Assembly: GCA_019751875.1 (NCBI GenBank)
Contig: JAIEMV010000017.1
Span: forward strand, 1 to 64,000
DNA: 64,000 nucleotides
Direction of reading: 5' to 3'
From: Hyphomicrobium sp.
GTDB taxonomy: Bacteria > Pseudomonadota > Alphaproteobacteria > Rhizobiales > Hyphomicrobiaceae
The position numbers and the translations under genes were made by a program. Positions 54,304 through 64,000 of the stretch are shown here, one piece after another (within the stretch, counting starts at the first letter, position 1; every line of letters starts with the position of its first letter). The notes beneath the pieces are model-generated. The model ran no database searches. It saw only the letters and a list, made by a program, of their open reading frames with translations, and had not been told where the DNA came from.

Positions 54304-57087
54304 TTAAAGCGAGCGAGTGACCGTCTCGACGTTAAAGCATTCGATGATGTCGCCTGCACGCAGGTCCTGATAGTTGGCGAAGGACATGCCGCATTCCTGA
54401 CCGACCGGCACTTCCTTGACGTCGTCCTTGAAGCGCTTGAGCACCGACAGCGAACCCTCGTGGATCACCACGTTGTCGCGGATGAGACGCACCTTGCCGC
54501 CGCGCATGACCTTGCCTTCGGTGACCCGGCAACCGGCGACCTTGCCGACCTTGGATATGTTGAACACCTGCAGCACTTCCGCGTTGCCGAGGAAGACTTC
54601 GCGGATGGTCGGCGCAAGAAGGCCGGACATGGCCGCCTTCACGTCATCGAGCAGATCGTAAATGATATTGTAGTAACGGATTTCGATGCCAGCCGTGTCG
54701 GCGGCCTGCTTCGCTTGCGTGTTGGCGCGGACGTTGAAACCGATGACGACAGCCTTCGACGCGTTAGCAAGCGCAATGTCGGATTCGGTAATGCCACCTA
54801 CACCTGAGTGCACGATGCGGGCCTCGACTTCGTCGGTGCCGAGCTTCTTGAGCGCGCCCATGATGGCTTCGACGGAGCCCTGCACGTCGCCCTTGATAAG
54901 CAGATTGAAGTCCTTCTTCCCGGCCTCCTTCAACTGCTGCATCATCTGCTCGAGGGTGCTCTTGGAGCCGGCGGCTCCAAGCGTCTCGCGGCGCTTGCGA
55001 ATGCGATAGTCGGTGATTTCGCGGGCACGGGCCTCATTCTCGACCACGGCGACCTGATCACCGGCTTCCGGAGCACTGTCGAAGCCCAGGATTTCAACTG
55101 GGACCGAGGGACCGGCTTCAGCGATGTTCTGGCCCTTGTCGTTGATCAGGGCGCGAACGCGGCCCCAAGCCGTACCGGCGACAACGATGTCACCCACATG
55201 CAGCGTGCCGCGCTGAACGAGCGCCGTACCGACCGGGCCGCGGCCTCGTTCCAGCTTGGCTTCGATGACGATGCCTTCGGCCGTGCGATCGGGGTTGGCC
55301 TTGAGATCGAGAACTTCCGCTTGGAGATAGATCGCTTCCAACAGCTTGTCGAGGTTGGTGCGCTTCAATGCCGAAACCGGCACTTCCAAAGTATCGCCGC
55401 CCATGCTTTCTACGACGACTTCCTGGCTCAGTAGGTCGGTCTTGACGCGGGTCGGGTCGGCTTGCGGCTTGTCGATCTTGTTGATCGCGACAATCATCGG
55501 GACGCCGGCGGCCTTGGCGTGGTTGATGGCCTCCACCGTCTGCGGCATGACACCGTCATCGGCAGCCACGACGAGCACGACGATGTCCGTCACCTTGGCG
55601 CCTCGGGCGCGCATAGCGGTGAATGCGGCATGGCCTGGCGTGTCGATGAAGGTGATCTTGCCGCCCGAAGGCAGCGTGACCTGATAGGCACCGATGTGCT
55701 GTGTGATGCCGCCGGCTTCGCCGGACACAACGTTTGTCTGACGAATGGCGTCGAGCAGCGAGGTCTTGCCATGGTCGACGTGGCCCATGATGGTCACGAC
55801 GGGGGCGCGATCCTTGAGGTTGAGATCGTCGTCCTTGGCGCCGATGAAGCCGGTTTCAACGTCGGACTCAGAAACGCGCTTGGCGGTGTGGCCGAATTCC
55901 TGGACGATGAGTTCGGCGGTGTCGGCATCGATCACGTCGGTGATCTTGTGCATCGCGCCTTGCTTCATCATCAGCTTGATGAGATCGACCGCACGCTCGG
56001 CCATGCGGTTCGAAAGTTCTTGAATGGTGATGGCTTCAGGAATGATCACTTCGCGCACAATCTTGTCGCGCGGCTGCTGCACGCCCATGGCCTTGAGGCG
56101 TTCGCGTTCGCGCTTTCGCTTCAGAGACGCCAGCGAGCGTTCACGCTGCTCCTGGTCGAAGGCGTTGTTGATCGTGAGCTTGACGCGCTCTTTCTGCGGC
56201 TCAGGTGTGGTTTTGACCGGTGTGCGGACAATCTTGCCGCCGCGCTTGATGACGCGCGTCTCCTCATCTTCGACCATCTCCGGACGAGCGCGCGCTTCGG
56301 TGCGCACTTCCTTGCCCTTTGGCGGCTCGATTGCGGGACGATCGGGAGCGGGAGCTGGACGTGACGAAGGAATGTTGATTTCCTTCGGGCGGCCGCCCTC
56401 ACGGGGCATGAACGCGGTGTTGTAGCCCTGCCCGGCAGGGCGAGAACCACCACGGCCCTCGAAACGGCCGGCAGGACGCGCGCCCTGTTCGGAACGTGGC
56501 GGAGGCCCATCCCGGCGCGGAGCACTCGAGGGGGCGCGGGCCTGGACGGGTGGCGGCGCGGCGGCAGGCGCGGGAGTGGGTGCTGGAGTCGTCGGTGCCG
56601 CGGCAACCGGTGCTACGGCCGGTGCGGCGGCCACAGGGGCCGGAGTTGGCGCTTCAACGGGTTGCGATGCTGCTTCGACCCGACGGCGTTCGATCAACTC
56701 GGCTTCTTCAATTTCATTCTGACGGCGCGCTTCGGCCAGCGCTCGGGCGCGGGCATCGCGTTCTTCGGGGCGGAGCGAGCGGGTCGCATCGGACCGATCT
56801 GGCGCACGCTGCTGGGGCGGGGATTCTGGCGCGGAAATCGGCTTCACCGATACCGGCGCGGGAGCCGGCGGAGCGGGGGCATCAGTGCCTCCCAGCTTGC
56901 GCGATTTGCGCTTCTCGACGATCACCGGCTTCGACCGGCCATGGCTGAAATTCTGCCGTACATGCCCAGACTCGACCGTCCGCTGCAGCGAGAGCGGTTT
57001 GCGCGTCCCTGCACCGGCTGTTCCCGATCCTGTCGTGCCGGCGGCACCCGGGCGGGCTGTCTTGTCGGTCGTGTCCTTCGTGTCCAT
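54304..57087 (-). CDS. infB: Translation initiation factor IF-2
   Basis: A GTPase of 927 residues placing initiator tRNA on the 30S subunit. The N-terminal 340 residues are a Pro/Ala/Arg-rich low-complexity region. The G domain starts at [13 protein letters not shown], with [11 protein letters not shown] and NKIDK. Domains II-IV follow to the C-terminus. It is in the conserved order nusA-ylxR-infB-rbfA. Confidence 0.97.
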   Translation of the reverse strand: MDTKDTTDKTARPGAAGTTGSGTAGAGTRKPLSLQRTVESGHVRQNFSHGRSKPVIVEKRKSRKLGGTDAPAPPAPAPVSVKPISAPESPPQQRAPDRSDATRSLRPEERDARARALAEARRQNEIEEAELIERRRVEAASQPVEAPTPAPVAAAPAVAPVAAAPTTPAPTPAPAAAPPPVQARAPSSAPRRDGPPPRSEQGARPAGRFEGRGGSRPAGQGYNTAFMPREGGRPKEINIPSSRPAPAPDRPAIEPPKGKEVRTEARARPEMVEDEETRVIKRGGKIVRTPVKTTPEPQKERVKLTINNAFDQEQRERSLASLKRKRERERLKAMGVQQPRDKIVREVIIPEAITIQELSNRMAERAVDLIKLMMKQGAMHKITDVIDADTAELIVQEFGHTAKRVSESDVETGFIGAKDDDLNLKDRAPVVTIMGHVDHGKTSLLDAIRQTNVVSGEAGGITQHIGAYQVTLPSGGKITFIDTPGHAAFTAMRARGAKVTDIVVLVVAADDGVMPQTVEAINHAKAAGVPMIVAINKIDKPQADPTRVKTDLLSQEVVVESMGGDTLEVPVSALKRTNLDKLLEAIYLQAEVLDLKANPDRTAEGIVIEAKLERGRGPVGTALVQRGTLHVGDIVVAGTAWGRVRALINDKGQNIAEAGPSVPVEILGFDSAPEAGDQVAVVENEARAREITDYRIRKRRETLGAAGSKSTLEQMMQQLKEAGKKDFNLLIKGDVQGSVEAIMGALKKLGTDEVEARIVHSGVGGITESDIALANASKAVVIGFNVRANTQAKQAADTAGIEIRYYNIIYDLLDDVKAAMSGLLAPTIREVFLGNAEVLQVFNISKVGKVAGCRVTEGKVMRGGKVRLIRDNVVIHEGSLSVLKRFKDDVKEVPVGQECGMSFANYQDLRAGDIIECFNVETVTRSL

Positions 57088-57108
57088 TCGGTCTTTCCGC
57101 AGATGTCC

Positions 57109-57783
57109 TCAGGCGCCAGATGCGTCCGGAATGCCAATTTCGTCAATTAAAGCAGGCCGGTAGCGCTTGATGCGCCCGGCCTCGCTCAAGAATTTATCGG
57201 TCGCTCCGCCCTGTGTGAGGGCAGCATGTACCACATTTGACCGGCCGATGGCCAAGCTCATTTGTTCGACCGTGAAAAGTGTTTCGATCCGGGGTGTCCG
57301 GAGAGTGGCACGCGAGACCGCTACGTATTTCCGATCAAGCTTTTCGGCCCCCCCCGCTGCCGCATCCCGGGCATGGAGAAGGACCCTAACCGTTCCCTTT
57401 ACGATCATGGCGTCGAGCTTGTCGAACCCGGCGGTCACGAGCCCAGCTTTTTTGGCCATGGAAAGCGCGTCGAGGGCTCTGCGTTCCAAAAGCTCACCCA
57501 CTAATGTAGGAAGGTCCGGGGGAATTTTCACCTCGGCTTTGAGAGACCGGGCAAAGACTTTCGCTCTGACCGCCTCAGCCACCTTGTCGGCCGTCGCAGT
57601 GACCCAGACGCCGCGGCCCGGGAGCTTGAGCGCAGGATCAGGGTAGAGCGTGCCATCGGGACCGCGGACGAAACGGATCAGTTCATCCTTTGAACGTGAA
57701 ACCCGCGTGAGCGCGCACAGGCGCAGCGGGCCCTCACCCGCTTCATCCTGATCAGCATCGATGACTCGACGGCTGCGCGCCAA
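57109..57783 (-). CDS. YlxR/L7Ae-like RNA-binding protein
   Basis: A 224-residue protein. The N-terminal YlxR (DUF448) domain has RLCALTRVSRSKDELIRFV and LPGRGVWVTA. The C-terminal half (ALDALSMAKKAGLVTAGFDKLDAM, then LLHARDAA) resembles the L7Ae/YlxQ fold. This two-domain form is common in alphaproteobacteria. Located between nusA and infB, it probably acts in RNA or ribosome-associated regulation. Confidence 0.9.
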   Translation of the reverse strand: MARSRRVIDADQDEAGEGPLRLCALTRVSRSKDELIRFVRGPDGTLYPDPALKLPGRGVWVTATADKVAEAVRAKVFARSLKAEVKIPPDLPTLVGELLERRALDALSMAKKAGLVTAGFDKLDAMIVKGTVRVLLHARDAAAGGAEKLDRKYVAVSRATLRTPRIETLFTVEQMSLAIGRSNVVHAALTQGGATDKFLSEAGRIKRYRPALIDEIGIPDASGA

Positions 57784-57813
57784 TGCTATGGGCCTCCTGC
57801 CTCATTCTCCCGC

Positions 57814-59448
57814 TCAGACATTGGCCGAGGCGTCGTCCGCCCCGGAGTCGGCGTCTTCGGTCTCTTCTTCTGGTGTTTCTTCGATGGTGATCCACCCGGC
57901 GAGGACCCGAGCGGAGAGGATCATATCCTCGGCCTCCTTGCGGCCGATTTCAAAGCCATCGAGAACGCCCTTGTGGCGAACGGCTTCGGCCTCCTTTTCC
58001 TTCTTGCGCTCGGTCCAGCCGATCAGGTCGTCAGTGGCGCAATCGGCGAGGTCTTCCAGCGTTTTGATGCCATGCTCGCCGAATGCGACTAGCATCGCTG
58101 TGGTAACGCCCTGCACCTCGGCCAGTTCATCTGCGACGCCCAATTCACGGCGCTTGGTGTCGCGCTCGGCTTCCTGCTGCTCCAGGTATTCTCGAGCGCG
58201 CATCTGGATCTGTTCGGCGGTTCCTTCGTCGAAGCCTTCAATATTGGCGATTTCAGAAAGGTCGACGTAGGCCACTTCCTCAACGGTCGCGAAGCCTTCT
58301 GTAACTAGAAGCTGGGCGATGACTTCATCCACGTCGAGCGAATCCATAAGCAACTGCGTGCGCTCGGCGAATTCTTTCTGGCGTCGCTCGCTTTCCTCGG
58401 CTTCGGTCAGAATGTCGATATCCCAGCCGGTGAGCTGCGAGGCGAGGCGCACGTTCTGCCCACGGCGACCAATCGCAAGCGAGAGCTGGGTTTCCGGGAC
58501 AACGACCTCAATGCGGTTGCTGTCTTCGTCGAGGACGACCTTCGAGACTTCGGCGGGAGCAAGCGCATTGACGATGAAGCTCGCCGCATCTGGATTCCAC
58601 TGGATGATATCGACCTTTTCACCCTGAAGTTCGTTCACCACCGCCTGAACGCGGGCGCCGCGCATGCCGACGCACGCGCCTACGGGATCGATGGACGAAT
58701 CCTTGGAAACGACGGCGATCTTGGCGCGCGAACCGGGATCGCGGGCAACCGACTTGATCTCGACGACCCCATCATAGATTTCAGGAACTTCCTGCGCGAA
58801 GAGGCGAGCCATGAATTCTGGGCGGGCGCGGGAGAGGAAAATCTGCGGACCGCGCTGTTCGCGCCGGACATCGTAGATGTAGGCACGGACGCGATCGCCG
58901 TACTTCGGCGTTTCGCGCGGGATCATTTCGTCGCGACGAATGATGCCTTCGGCGCGGCCCAGATCGACGATCACGTTGCCATATTCGGCGCGCTTGACGG
59001 TGCCGTTGATGATTTCTCCGATGCGATCCTTGTATTCGCCGAACTGACGGTCGCGCTCGACCTCGCGAACCTGCTGGACGATGACCTGCTTGGCGTTCTG
59101 GGCGGCGACGCGACCGAATTCCAGCGGCGGCAGGCTTTCGGCGATCTGGTCGCCGATCTTGACTTCGGGGTTGCGGCGCTGCGCGTCCGGCAAGCGGATT
59201 TCTGTGGCTTCGTTCTCGACGTTCTCTACGACCGAGAGCACGCGGGTGAGGCGCGTCTCGCCGGTTTTGGGGTCGATTTCGCAGCGTATGTCGTTTTCGG
59301 CGCCATAGCGGGACTTCGCGGCCTTTTGGATCGCGTTTTCCATCGCCTGGAGAACGATCTTGCGGTCGATCGATTTTTCGCGCGCGACTGCGTCCGCGAT
59401 CTGCAACAGTTCGAGCCTGTTGGCGCTGATACCTGCAATGCCGGCCAT
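57814..59448 (-). CDS. nusA: Transcription termination/antitermination factor NusA
   Basis: A 544-residue protein. The N-terminal polymerase-binding domain, an S1 domain ([21 protein letters not shown]) and two KH domains ([42 protein letters not shown]) are in order. C-terminal helix-hairpin-helix repeats and an acidic tail ending [10 protein letters not shown] follow. It begins 2 bases after rimP. Confidence 0.97.
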   Translation of the reverse strand: MAGIAGISANRLELLQIADAVAREKSIDRKIVLQAMENAIQKAAKSRYGAENDIRCEIDPKTGETRLTRVLSVVENVENEATEIRLPDAQRRNPEVKIGDQIAESLPPLEFGRVAAQNAKQVIVQQVREVERDRQFGEYKDRIGEIINGTVKRAEYGNVIVDLGRAEGIIRRDEMIPRETPKYGDRVRAYIYDVRREQRGPQIFLSRARPEFMARLFAQEVPEIYDGVVEIKSVARDPGSRAKIAVVSKDSSIDPVGACVGMRGARVQAVVNELQGEKVDIIQWNPDAASFIVNALAPAEVSKVVLDEDSNRIEVVVPETQLSLAIGRRGQNVRLASQLTGWDIDILTEAEESERRQKEFAERTQLLMDSLDVDEVIAQLLVTEGFATVEEVAYVDLSEIANIEGFDEGTAEQIQMRAREYLEQQEAERDTKRRELGVADELAEVQGVTTAMLVAFGEHGIKTLEDLADCATDDLIGWTERKKEKEAEAVRHKGVLDGFEIGRKEAEDMILSARVLAGWITIEETPEEETEDADSGADDASANV

Positions 59449-59450
59449 GG

Positions 59451-60056
59451 CTAGTTCTCCACCTCGAAGTCGTCCGGTTCCGCGCCATCCGCGAAGCCGG
59501 AGCGTCCTTGTTTCTTGGCGCGAGTGAGTGCCTCGCGGATCAAGTCGTCAGTCATTACAAGCCGGGCCTCGGAAACGAGGCTCAGCGGAAATCCTATGGT
59601 CGTGGCGCCGATCTCGGGCAAGTCGAGTTCGACGCGGACTTCGCCGTCTTCGAAGCCTTCGAGCTTGCCTTGAAAGCGGCGGCGGCCATCGACCGGCTCA
59701 CGCAGTTCAATCTTGGCAAGGTGCCCGGCCCAGTTCTCGAAGTCGCTGGCGCGGACCAGTGGGCGGTCGATGCCGGGGGACGAAACCTCCAGACGATATG
59801 CGTCGGAGATGAGATCGTGGGCGTCGAGCAGCGGCGAGAGTTCGCGAGAGACGGTTTCGCAGTCGTCAATCGTCATGGAGCCGTCGGGGCGTTCGGCCAT
59901 GATCTGCAGCGTCTGGCCATCGCGGCCGGAAATCTTTACGCGGACAAGACGAAACCCCAAATTCTCCAGCACCGGCGCCACAAGCCCAGCGAGCGTCGCG
60001 GCTAAGCCGGTTTCGCCATAGAACCTATCGTCGCTCGTACGTGCTTCGGCCTGCAT
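59451..60056 (-). CDS. rimP: Ribosome maturation factor RimP
   Basis: A 201-residue protein for 30S assembly. The N-terminal domain (LGFRLVRVKISGRDGQTLQIMAERPDG-like block) and SPGIDRPLV motif are diagnostic. It is longer than the E. coli form because of a C-terminal extension, a common alphaproteobacterial feature. First gene of the rimP-nusA-ylxR-infB unit. Confidence 0.93.
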   Translation of the reverse strand: MQAEARTSDDRFYGETGLAATLAGLVAPVLENLGFRLVRVKISGRDGQTLQIMAERPDGSMTIDDCETVSRELSPLLDAHDLISDAYRLEVSSPGIDRPLVRASDFENWAGHLAKIELREPVDGRRRFQGKLEGFEDGEVRVELDLPEIGATTIGFPLSLVSEARLVMTDDLIREALTRAKKQGRSGFADGAEPDDFEVEN

Positions 60057-60121
60057 TGCGCTCGGGGCCCGGGTTGTTCATCCGCACTCAAGACCACGAT
60101 TGCAACCCATCAAAACAAAAA

Positions 60122-60145
60122 GAGCGGACCCTTGCGGGCCCACTC
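60122..60145 (-). terminator. Terminator of trmB
   Basis: A 10-bp stem with two mismatches (GAGCGGACCC with GGGCCCACTC) and a TTGC loop is followed on the minus strand by TTTTTGTTTTG. It separates trmB from the rimP operon. Confidence 0.8.
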
Positions 60146-60258
60146 TCAAGAGTTGAGATGATCATGAGCAGCTGGAAATTACGCAATGGCGTGGTTTCTG
60201 GCAAGACCGATGTGGACGATTTCCGCGCATTTACCGAACTTTTTTGCAGGCGGCTCGG

Positions 60259-60963
60259 TTAAGCGCGAACGAACGTGAGAAACATCGGGCGGCGGCCTTC
60301 GCGATGGGCCTTGGCTTCGTAACGGGTGCCGGGCCAGTCCGGCCACGGCGTGCGCCAATCACCGGGTTGGCGCGCTGTCCAGCGAAAGCCGGGGTGCGGG
60401 ATAGCCGCTTCGAGAACAGTGCGGGCATAGGCATCAATATCGGTTGCGATGCGCAATTCGGCACCCGGCTCCATGACTTCGGCCAAGCTATCGAGGAAGG
60501 GTTTCGATACGAGGCGGCGCTTAGCGTGGCGCGTTTTGGGCCAAGGATCGGGAAAGAGAATGAAGGCTTTCGACAGGCACGCGGACGGAAGCGCGCGCAG
60601 AAGGGGACGTACGTCGTCGGGGTGGAGGAGGACGTTGCGAAGTCCACGTTGTTCGATTGCTGTGAGCGCCTTGATGACACCGTCTTCGAACGGTTCGCAC
60701 CCGATCAGGCCCACGGTTGGGTTCGCGCTCGCTTGATGAATCAGGTGCTCGGCACCGCCGAAACCCACCTCCAGCCAGACCTCGGCAATGGAGGAGGCAA
60801 AAAGTTCGGATAAGGGCTGCTTGCGGAGTGCTTCGAGGCTGAGGCGGAGGCGCGGCAGTGCGTCTTCCATTAAGTGACGTTGGCGCGGACTTGGCTTTCG
60901 GCTGCGCTTGCGTCCGAAAGAGCGCAGGTCGTTTGCAAAGGGCTTTTCGGTCTCACCGGTCAT
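60259..60963 (-). CDS. trmB: tRNA (guanine-N7)-methyltransferase TrmB
   Basis: SAM-dependent enzyme that makes m7G46 in tRNA. The N-terminal RSFGRKRSRKPSPRQ, the SAM-binding VWLEVGFGGAEHL, and FILFPDPWPKTRHAKRRL are the family motifs. ATG at 60963 (234 residues) is the likely start; the frame opens further to 61023 but overlaps the metK terminator. Confidence 0.94.
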   Translation of the reverse strand: MTGETEKPFANDLRSFGRKRSRKPSPRQRHLMEDALPRLRLSLEALRKQPLSELFASSIAEVWLEVGFGGAEHLIHQASANPTVGLIGCEPFEDGVIKALTAIEQRGLRNVLLHPDDVRPLLRALPSACLSKAFILFPDPWPKTRHAKRRLVSKPFLDSLAEVMEPGAELRIATDIDAYARTVLEAAIPHPGFRWTARQPGDWRTPWPDWPGTRYEAKAHREGRRPMFLTFVRA

Positions 60964-61004
60964 GGCATTCGGTTCGGCACTCGGTTCGCCGACTAAAAAA
61001 GAAG

Positions 61005-61034
61005 ACGGCCGCGGAACTGTCATTCCACGGCCGT
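61005..61034 (-). terminator. Rho-independent terminator of metK
   Basis: A 12-bp stem with one mismatch (ACGGCCGCGGAA with TTCCACGGCCGT) and a 6-base loop is followed on the minus strand by TCTTCTTTTTTAG. It lies 19 bases after the metK stop. Confidence 0.9.
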
Positions 61035-61053
61035 TCGTCGCTTAGCAACGCAA

Positions 61054-62259
61054 TCAGATCGCCGCCTTGATCTTGTCTGCCAGATCGGTACGCTCCCATG
61101 AGAATCCGCCTTCGGCATCCGGCGTGCGGCCGAAATGACCGTAGGCGGAGGTGCGGGCGTAGATCGGCTTGTTGAGATCGAGCTGGGTCCGGATTCCCCG
61201 CGGCGAGAGGTCCATTACCTGGCCGAGTACTGTTTCGAGCTTTGCTTCTTCGACCTTACCGGTGCCGTGGGTATCGACATAGATCGATAAGGGTTTGGCA
61301 ACGCCAATGGCATAGGACAATTGGATCGTGCAGCGCTCGGCCAGGCCGGCGGCGACTACGTTCTTGGCCAGATAGCGAGCGGCATAAGCTGCGGACCGGT
61401 CGACCTTGGTCGGGTCCTTGCCCGAAAATGCACCGCCGCCGTGCGGAGCCATACCGCCATAGGTATCAACAATAATCTTGCGGCCGGTCAGGCCGGTGTC
61501 ACCGTCGGGACCGCCGATGAAAAACTTGCCGGTGGGATTGATATGCCAGATGGTGTCCTTGTTGATCCAGCCGGCGGGCAGCGCTTTGTGCACGTATGGC
61601 TCAATGATGTCGCGCACCTTTGCGGAGGAGAGATCCTCGATGACGTGCTGGTGGGATACGACGATCTGCGTCACGCCGACCGGCTTGCCGTCTTCGTAGC
61701 GAACGGTCACCTGGCTCTTGGAGTCGGGACCGAGGTTAGCGGCGTCACCGATCTTACCCTTCCGAGCCTGAGCCAAGTCGTGCAGAATTTTGTGGCTATA
61801 GTAGATCGGGGCCGGCATTAGTTCCGGCGTGTCGGTGCAGGCATACCCGAACATGATGCCCTGGTCGCCGGCGCCTTCTTCCTTGTTGGTCGGCTGCTTG
61901 GCATCAACGCCAGCCGCGATGTCGGCGGACTGGCCGTGCAACAAGACTTCGATGTTGCAGTTCGCCCAGTGAAAGCCGTCCTGCTCATAACCGATGTCCT
62001 TGATCGCTTTTCGCGCGATCTCCTGGATCATGGCGACGGTGACGCTCTTGGGCGTGTTGGAGTATTCCCCAGCAATGATGACCCGCTGCGTCGTGGCGAG
62101 CGTTTCGCAAGCTGCGCGTACCCCCCAGGGGTCGAGTCCAGCGGCTAGACTTTCGCGGTAAAACGCATCGACGACCTCGTCCGAAATCCGGTCGCAGACC
62201 TTATCTGGGTGTCCTTCTGAGACCGACTCACTCGTGAAAAGAAAAGATTTGCGCGCCAC
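61054..62259 (-). CDS. metK: S-adenosylmethionine synthetase MetK
   Basis: Makes SAM from methionine and ATP. The N-terminal [16 protein letters not shown], the loop [12 protein letters not shown], and [19 protein letters not shown] are diagnostic. GTG at 62259 (401 residues) gives the family N-terminus; the frame continues upstream but runs into the HTH gene. SAM made here could serve the neighbouring TrmB. Confidence 0.95.
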   Translation of the reverse strand: MARKSFLFTSESVSEGHPDKVCDRISDEVVDAFYRESLAAGLDPWGVRAACETLATTQRVIIAGEYSNTPKSVTVAMIQEIARKAIKDIGYEQDGFHWANCNIEVLLHGQSADIAAGVDAKQPTNKEEGAGDQGIMFGYACTDTPELMPAPIYYSHKILHDLAQARKGKIGDAANLGPDSKSQVTVRYEDGKPVGVTQIVVSHQHVIEDLSSAKVRDIIEPYVHKALPAGWINKDTIWHINPTGKFFIGGPDGDTGLTGRKIIVDTYGGMAPHGGGAFSGKDPTKVDRSAAYAARYLAKNVVAAGLAERCTIQLSYAIGVAKPLSIYVDTHGTGKVEEAKLETVLGQVMDLSPRGIRTQLDLNKPIYARTSAYGHFGRTPDAEGGFSWERTDLADKIKAAI

Positions 62260-62392
62260 TGGGGACCCCGTGTGTATCAGGCGGTAAATGAGTTCGAGGC
62301 GATGTTTGGCGGCTGTTTTGCAGCCTTTGCCTACCCGGTCAAGCGCGGTGAAGGCGCACCCGAACGAAGTTCTCAGATCATTTGTGAATTGC

Positions 62393-62875
62393 TTATTCCG
62401 GCGCTGGCGTTGCGACGTCCTCGCCCGCAATCGAGCGGACCATGTCCACGATCGAGCGGCGGATGCGGGCATCCGTGATGCGCGCGAACGCTTTGTTGAG
62501 TTCTACGCTATCGCGGCTCGAGAGAAAATCTGCGACGTACGTGTCGCTTGGCTTATCGGCGAAACCGGGCGCCGACAAATGGCCGGACACTGCTGTCGAC
62601 ATGCTGTCGTAGAAGTATTGGATTGGGACGCCAAGGACCTGGGCCAGATCGAACAGGCGGCTAGCGCCTATGCGATTCACACCCTTCTCGTACTTCTGCA
62701 CCTGCTGAAACGTGAGGCCGAGTTTCTCGCCCAGCCGTTCCTGGCTCATGCCAAGAAGCATCCGCCGCATGCGCACGCGCTCGCCTACGTGTTTGTCGAT
62801 CGGATTGGCGCGACGGGAATTGCTCCGATCGTCACTCTCTTCTGTTTCGACCGTTTCGTTAGACTTCTCAGCCAC
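62393..62875 (-). CDS. XRE-type helix-turn-helix regulator (PraR-like)
   Basis: A 160-residue DNA-binding protein. The HTH is in [36 protein letters not shown], preceded by NPIDKHVG, matching the PraR/phyR-like regulators that lie beside metK and lnt in many Rhizobiales. GTG at 62875, after GACGGGA, is preferred; an in-frame TTG at 62923 adds a non-conserved N-terminus. The targets are unknown. Confidence 0.88.
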   Translation of the reverse strand: MAEKSNETVETEESDDRSNSRRANPIDKHVGERVRMRRMLLGMSQERLGEKLGLTFQQVQKYEKGVNRIGASRLFDLAQVLGVPIQYFYDSMSTAVSGHLSAPGFADKPSDTYVADFLSSRDSVELNKAFARITDARIRRSIVDMVRSIAGEDVATPAPE

Positions 62876-62948
62876 TTTTCCCGTCCGGACGATGTCTTGG
62901 TTGCCCAAAAGTTGGGGTGGCAATTCCTACGTGCGTAAACCCTGGGCG

Positions 62949-64000
62949 TCAACCTAGGGATGCCTTCGCCTCGGGGCGAGGCCGCCTCCACCCCAAAAGG
63001 CCTGCACCAATGAGGAAAAGGCTGGCGTTCAACAGGAAGAGGGCATCACCCCAGCGGGCATATGGCGGTGGCACGGCAACCGGGGGTATGGGCGGATCGA
63101 TGATACCCTGCACGTTGAGGTCGAGGGAGGCTATGATACGACCGTGCGCATCGATCATCGCCGAGATCCCATTGTTCGCGGCTCGAACGAGCGGCAGTCC
63201 TTCCTCAACGGCACGGACACGGGCTTGATGCAGATGCTGGCGGGGTCCCGTCGTGTTGCCGAACCAGCCATCGTTGGTAATGTTAACAATGAGGCCCGGG
63301 CGTTCCGTGCCTTGGACCACGGCTGAAGGAAAAATCGCTTCGTAGCAGATCAACCCGACAATTGGTGGAAGGCCGGGCAGCTTCAGAAGCGGACGCGGCG
63401 AGGGACCAGCGGCGAAGCCACCGCGCAGTTTGGTCAACTGTTGCAGTCCGATGGCTTCGAGCACGGGCTGGAACGGCAAGTATTCTCCGAACGGCACCAG
63501 ATGGATCTTGTCGTAAATCGCCGCCGCCCGGCCGGCGTTGTCGAGGGCGAGAAGGCTATTGTAGGCCTTGAGGGTCGGTGCCTCGGGTGTGCCGCCTTTC
63601 TCGACGCGGAGCCCGCCCGACAAGAGGACTGGACCTTTGTCGGGCAGAAGATTGGCGATGGCCTGCAGCGCTTCAGGATGTTCGAGCGGACGAAAAGGCA
63701 TCGCGGCCTCTGGCCAGACGATCAGTGCAATTCCTTTGAAGTCGTCTTCTTGGCCAGCGACATTGCGGCGCGTGAGATCGAGATGCAGGCGGAAAATTTC
63801 GCCCTGCTTGGCGGGGAGCCACTTCTCGCGCTGCGGGACACTCGGCTGAACGATGCGTACGCGGGGTGCATCAGAAGAAACTCGCGATGCGGAAGCGAGA
63901 ACTGCGGCGCCATAGGCTGCGGCAAGCGCCAGCGGGACTGTCGCCGCTGCGAGAGCCGGTATAAGTGCTGCCAACGATGATGCATTAGTGTCAGCATCCG
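62949..64000 (-). CDS. lnt: Apolipoprotein N-acyltransferase Lnt (5' partial)
   Basis: Adds the third acyl chain to lipoproteins at the inner membrane. The nitrilase-like domain has the triad Glu (WPEAAMPF), Lys (YDKIHLVPFGEY) and Cys (LICYEAIFP). The C-terminal membrane helix lies near residues 312-330 of the visible part. The frame is open to the window edge and the usual N-terminal membrane helices are missing, so the gene continues beyond 64000. Confidence 0.95.
   Translation of the reverse strand, partial: DADTNASSLAALIPALAAATVPLALAAAYGAAVLASASRVSSDAPRVRIVQPSVPQREKWLPAKQGEIFRLHLDLTRRNVAGQEDDFKGIALIVWPEAAMPFRPLEHPEALQAIANLLPDKGPVLLSGGLRVEKGGTPEAPTLKAYNSLLALDNAGRAAAIYDKIHLVPFGEYLPFQPVLEAIGLQQLTKLRGGFAAGPSPRPLLKLPGLPPIVGLICYEAIFPSAVVQGTERPGLIVNITNDGWFGNTTGPRQHLHQARVRAVEEGLPLVRAANNGISAMIDAHGRIIASLDLNVQGIIDPPIPPVAVPPPYARWGDALFLLNASLFLIGAGLLGWRRPRPEAKASLG

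Overview
The window reads as chromosome from a GC-rich alphaproteobacterium of the Hyphomicrobiales, most likely an aerobic methylotroph close to Hyphomicrobium or Methylocella. This rests on the irr/fabA/fabB/fabI block, the FixNOQP-GHIS oxidase cluster, the order lnt - HTH regulator - metK - trmB - rimP - nusA - ylxR - infB - rbfA - truB - rpsO - pnp, and a complete aerobic methylated-amine operon. Species assignment is inference. No rRNA genes, CRISPR arrays or insertion sequences were seen. One tRNA gene is present.

Layout. 1-2.8 kb: a YiiX-like permuted papain-fold protein (cut by the window edge) and SelO. 2.9-11.6 kb: the cbb3 oxidase operon ccoNOQP followed by its assembly genes ccoG, ccoH, ccoI, ccoS and a DsbD/TauE-like membrane protein, all on the minus strand. 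A perfect FNR/FixK box at 11688 lies between ccoN and a divergent hemerythrin-hemN pair, so high-affinity respiration and oxygen-independent haem synthesis probably respond to the same low-oxygen signal. 13.8-21.9 kb: a hydroxyacid dehydrogenase, an SH3 protein, irr divergent from fabA-fabB-fabI, murI, an L,D-transpeptidase and a Crp/Fnr regulator. 22.1-27.1 kb: four exported proteins of poorly known function (SH3 protein, DUF3300, DUF2950, DUF900 lipoprotein).

27.1-38.9 kb is the most distinctive region. The minus-strand operon dmmA - dmmB - DUF3445 haem demethylase - tmm - tdm - gcvT-like encodes a route from trimethylamine to its N-oxide, then dimethylamine, then methylamine, releasing formaldehyde at each demethylation. 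Tdm and its neighbour carry GcvT-type folate domains that could capture that C1 unit. Upstream lie an APC permease and, behind a sigma-54-type promoter, an Amt transporter with a 59-residue membrane protein. Together these suggest use of methylated amines as nitrogen and carbon/energy sources. No genes for methylamine oxidation are in the window.

38.9-49.4 kb is accessory: tRNA-Arg(CCT), an ECF sigma/anti-sigma pair, a DUF486 protein, an iron-sulfur photolyase with an antisense-overlapping DUF2256 gene, a DUF4202-CbiX fusion, a PilZ-domain gene broken by a frameshift, rmlD and rmlB, and a repeat-rich phage tail-fibre-like DUF2793 protein. 49.5-64 kb is the conserved translation/RNA block, with metK, a praR-like regulator and lnt running off the right edge. 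Several rho-independent terminators, tandem overlaps and short genes help mark the transcription units.
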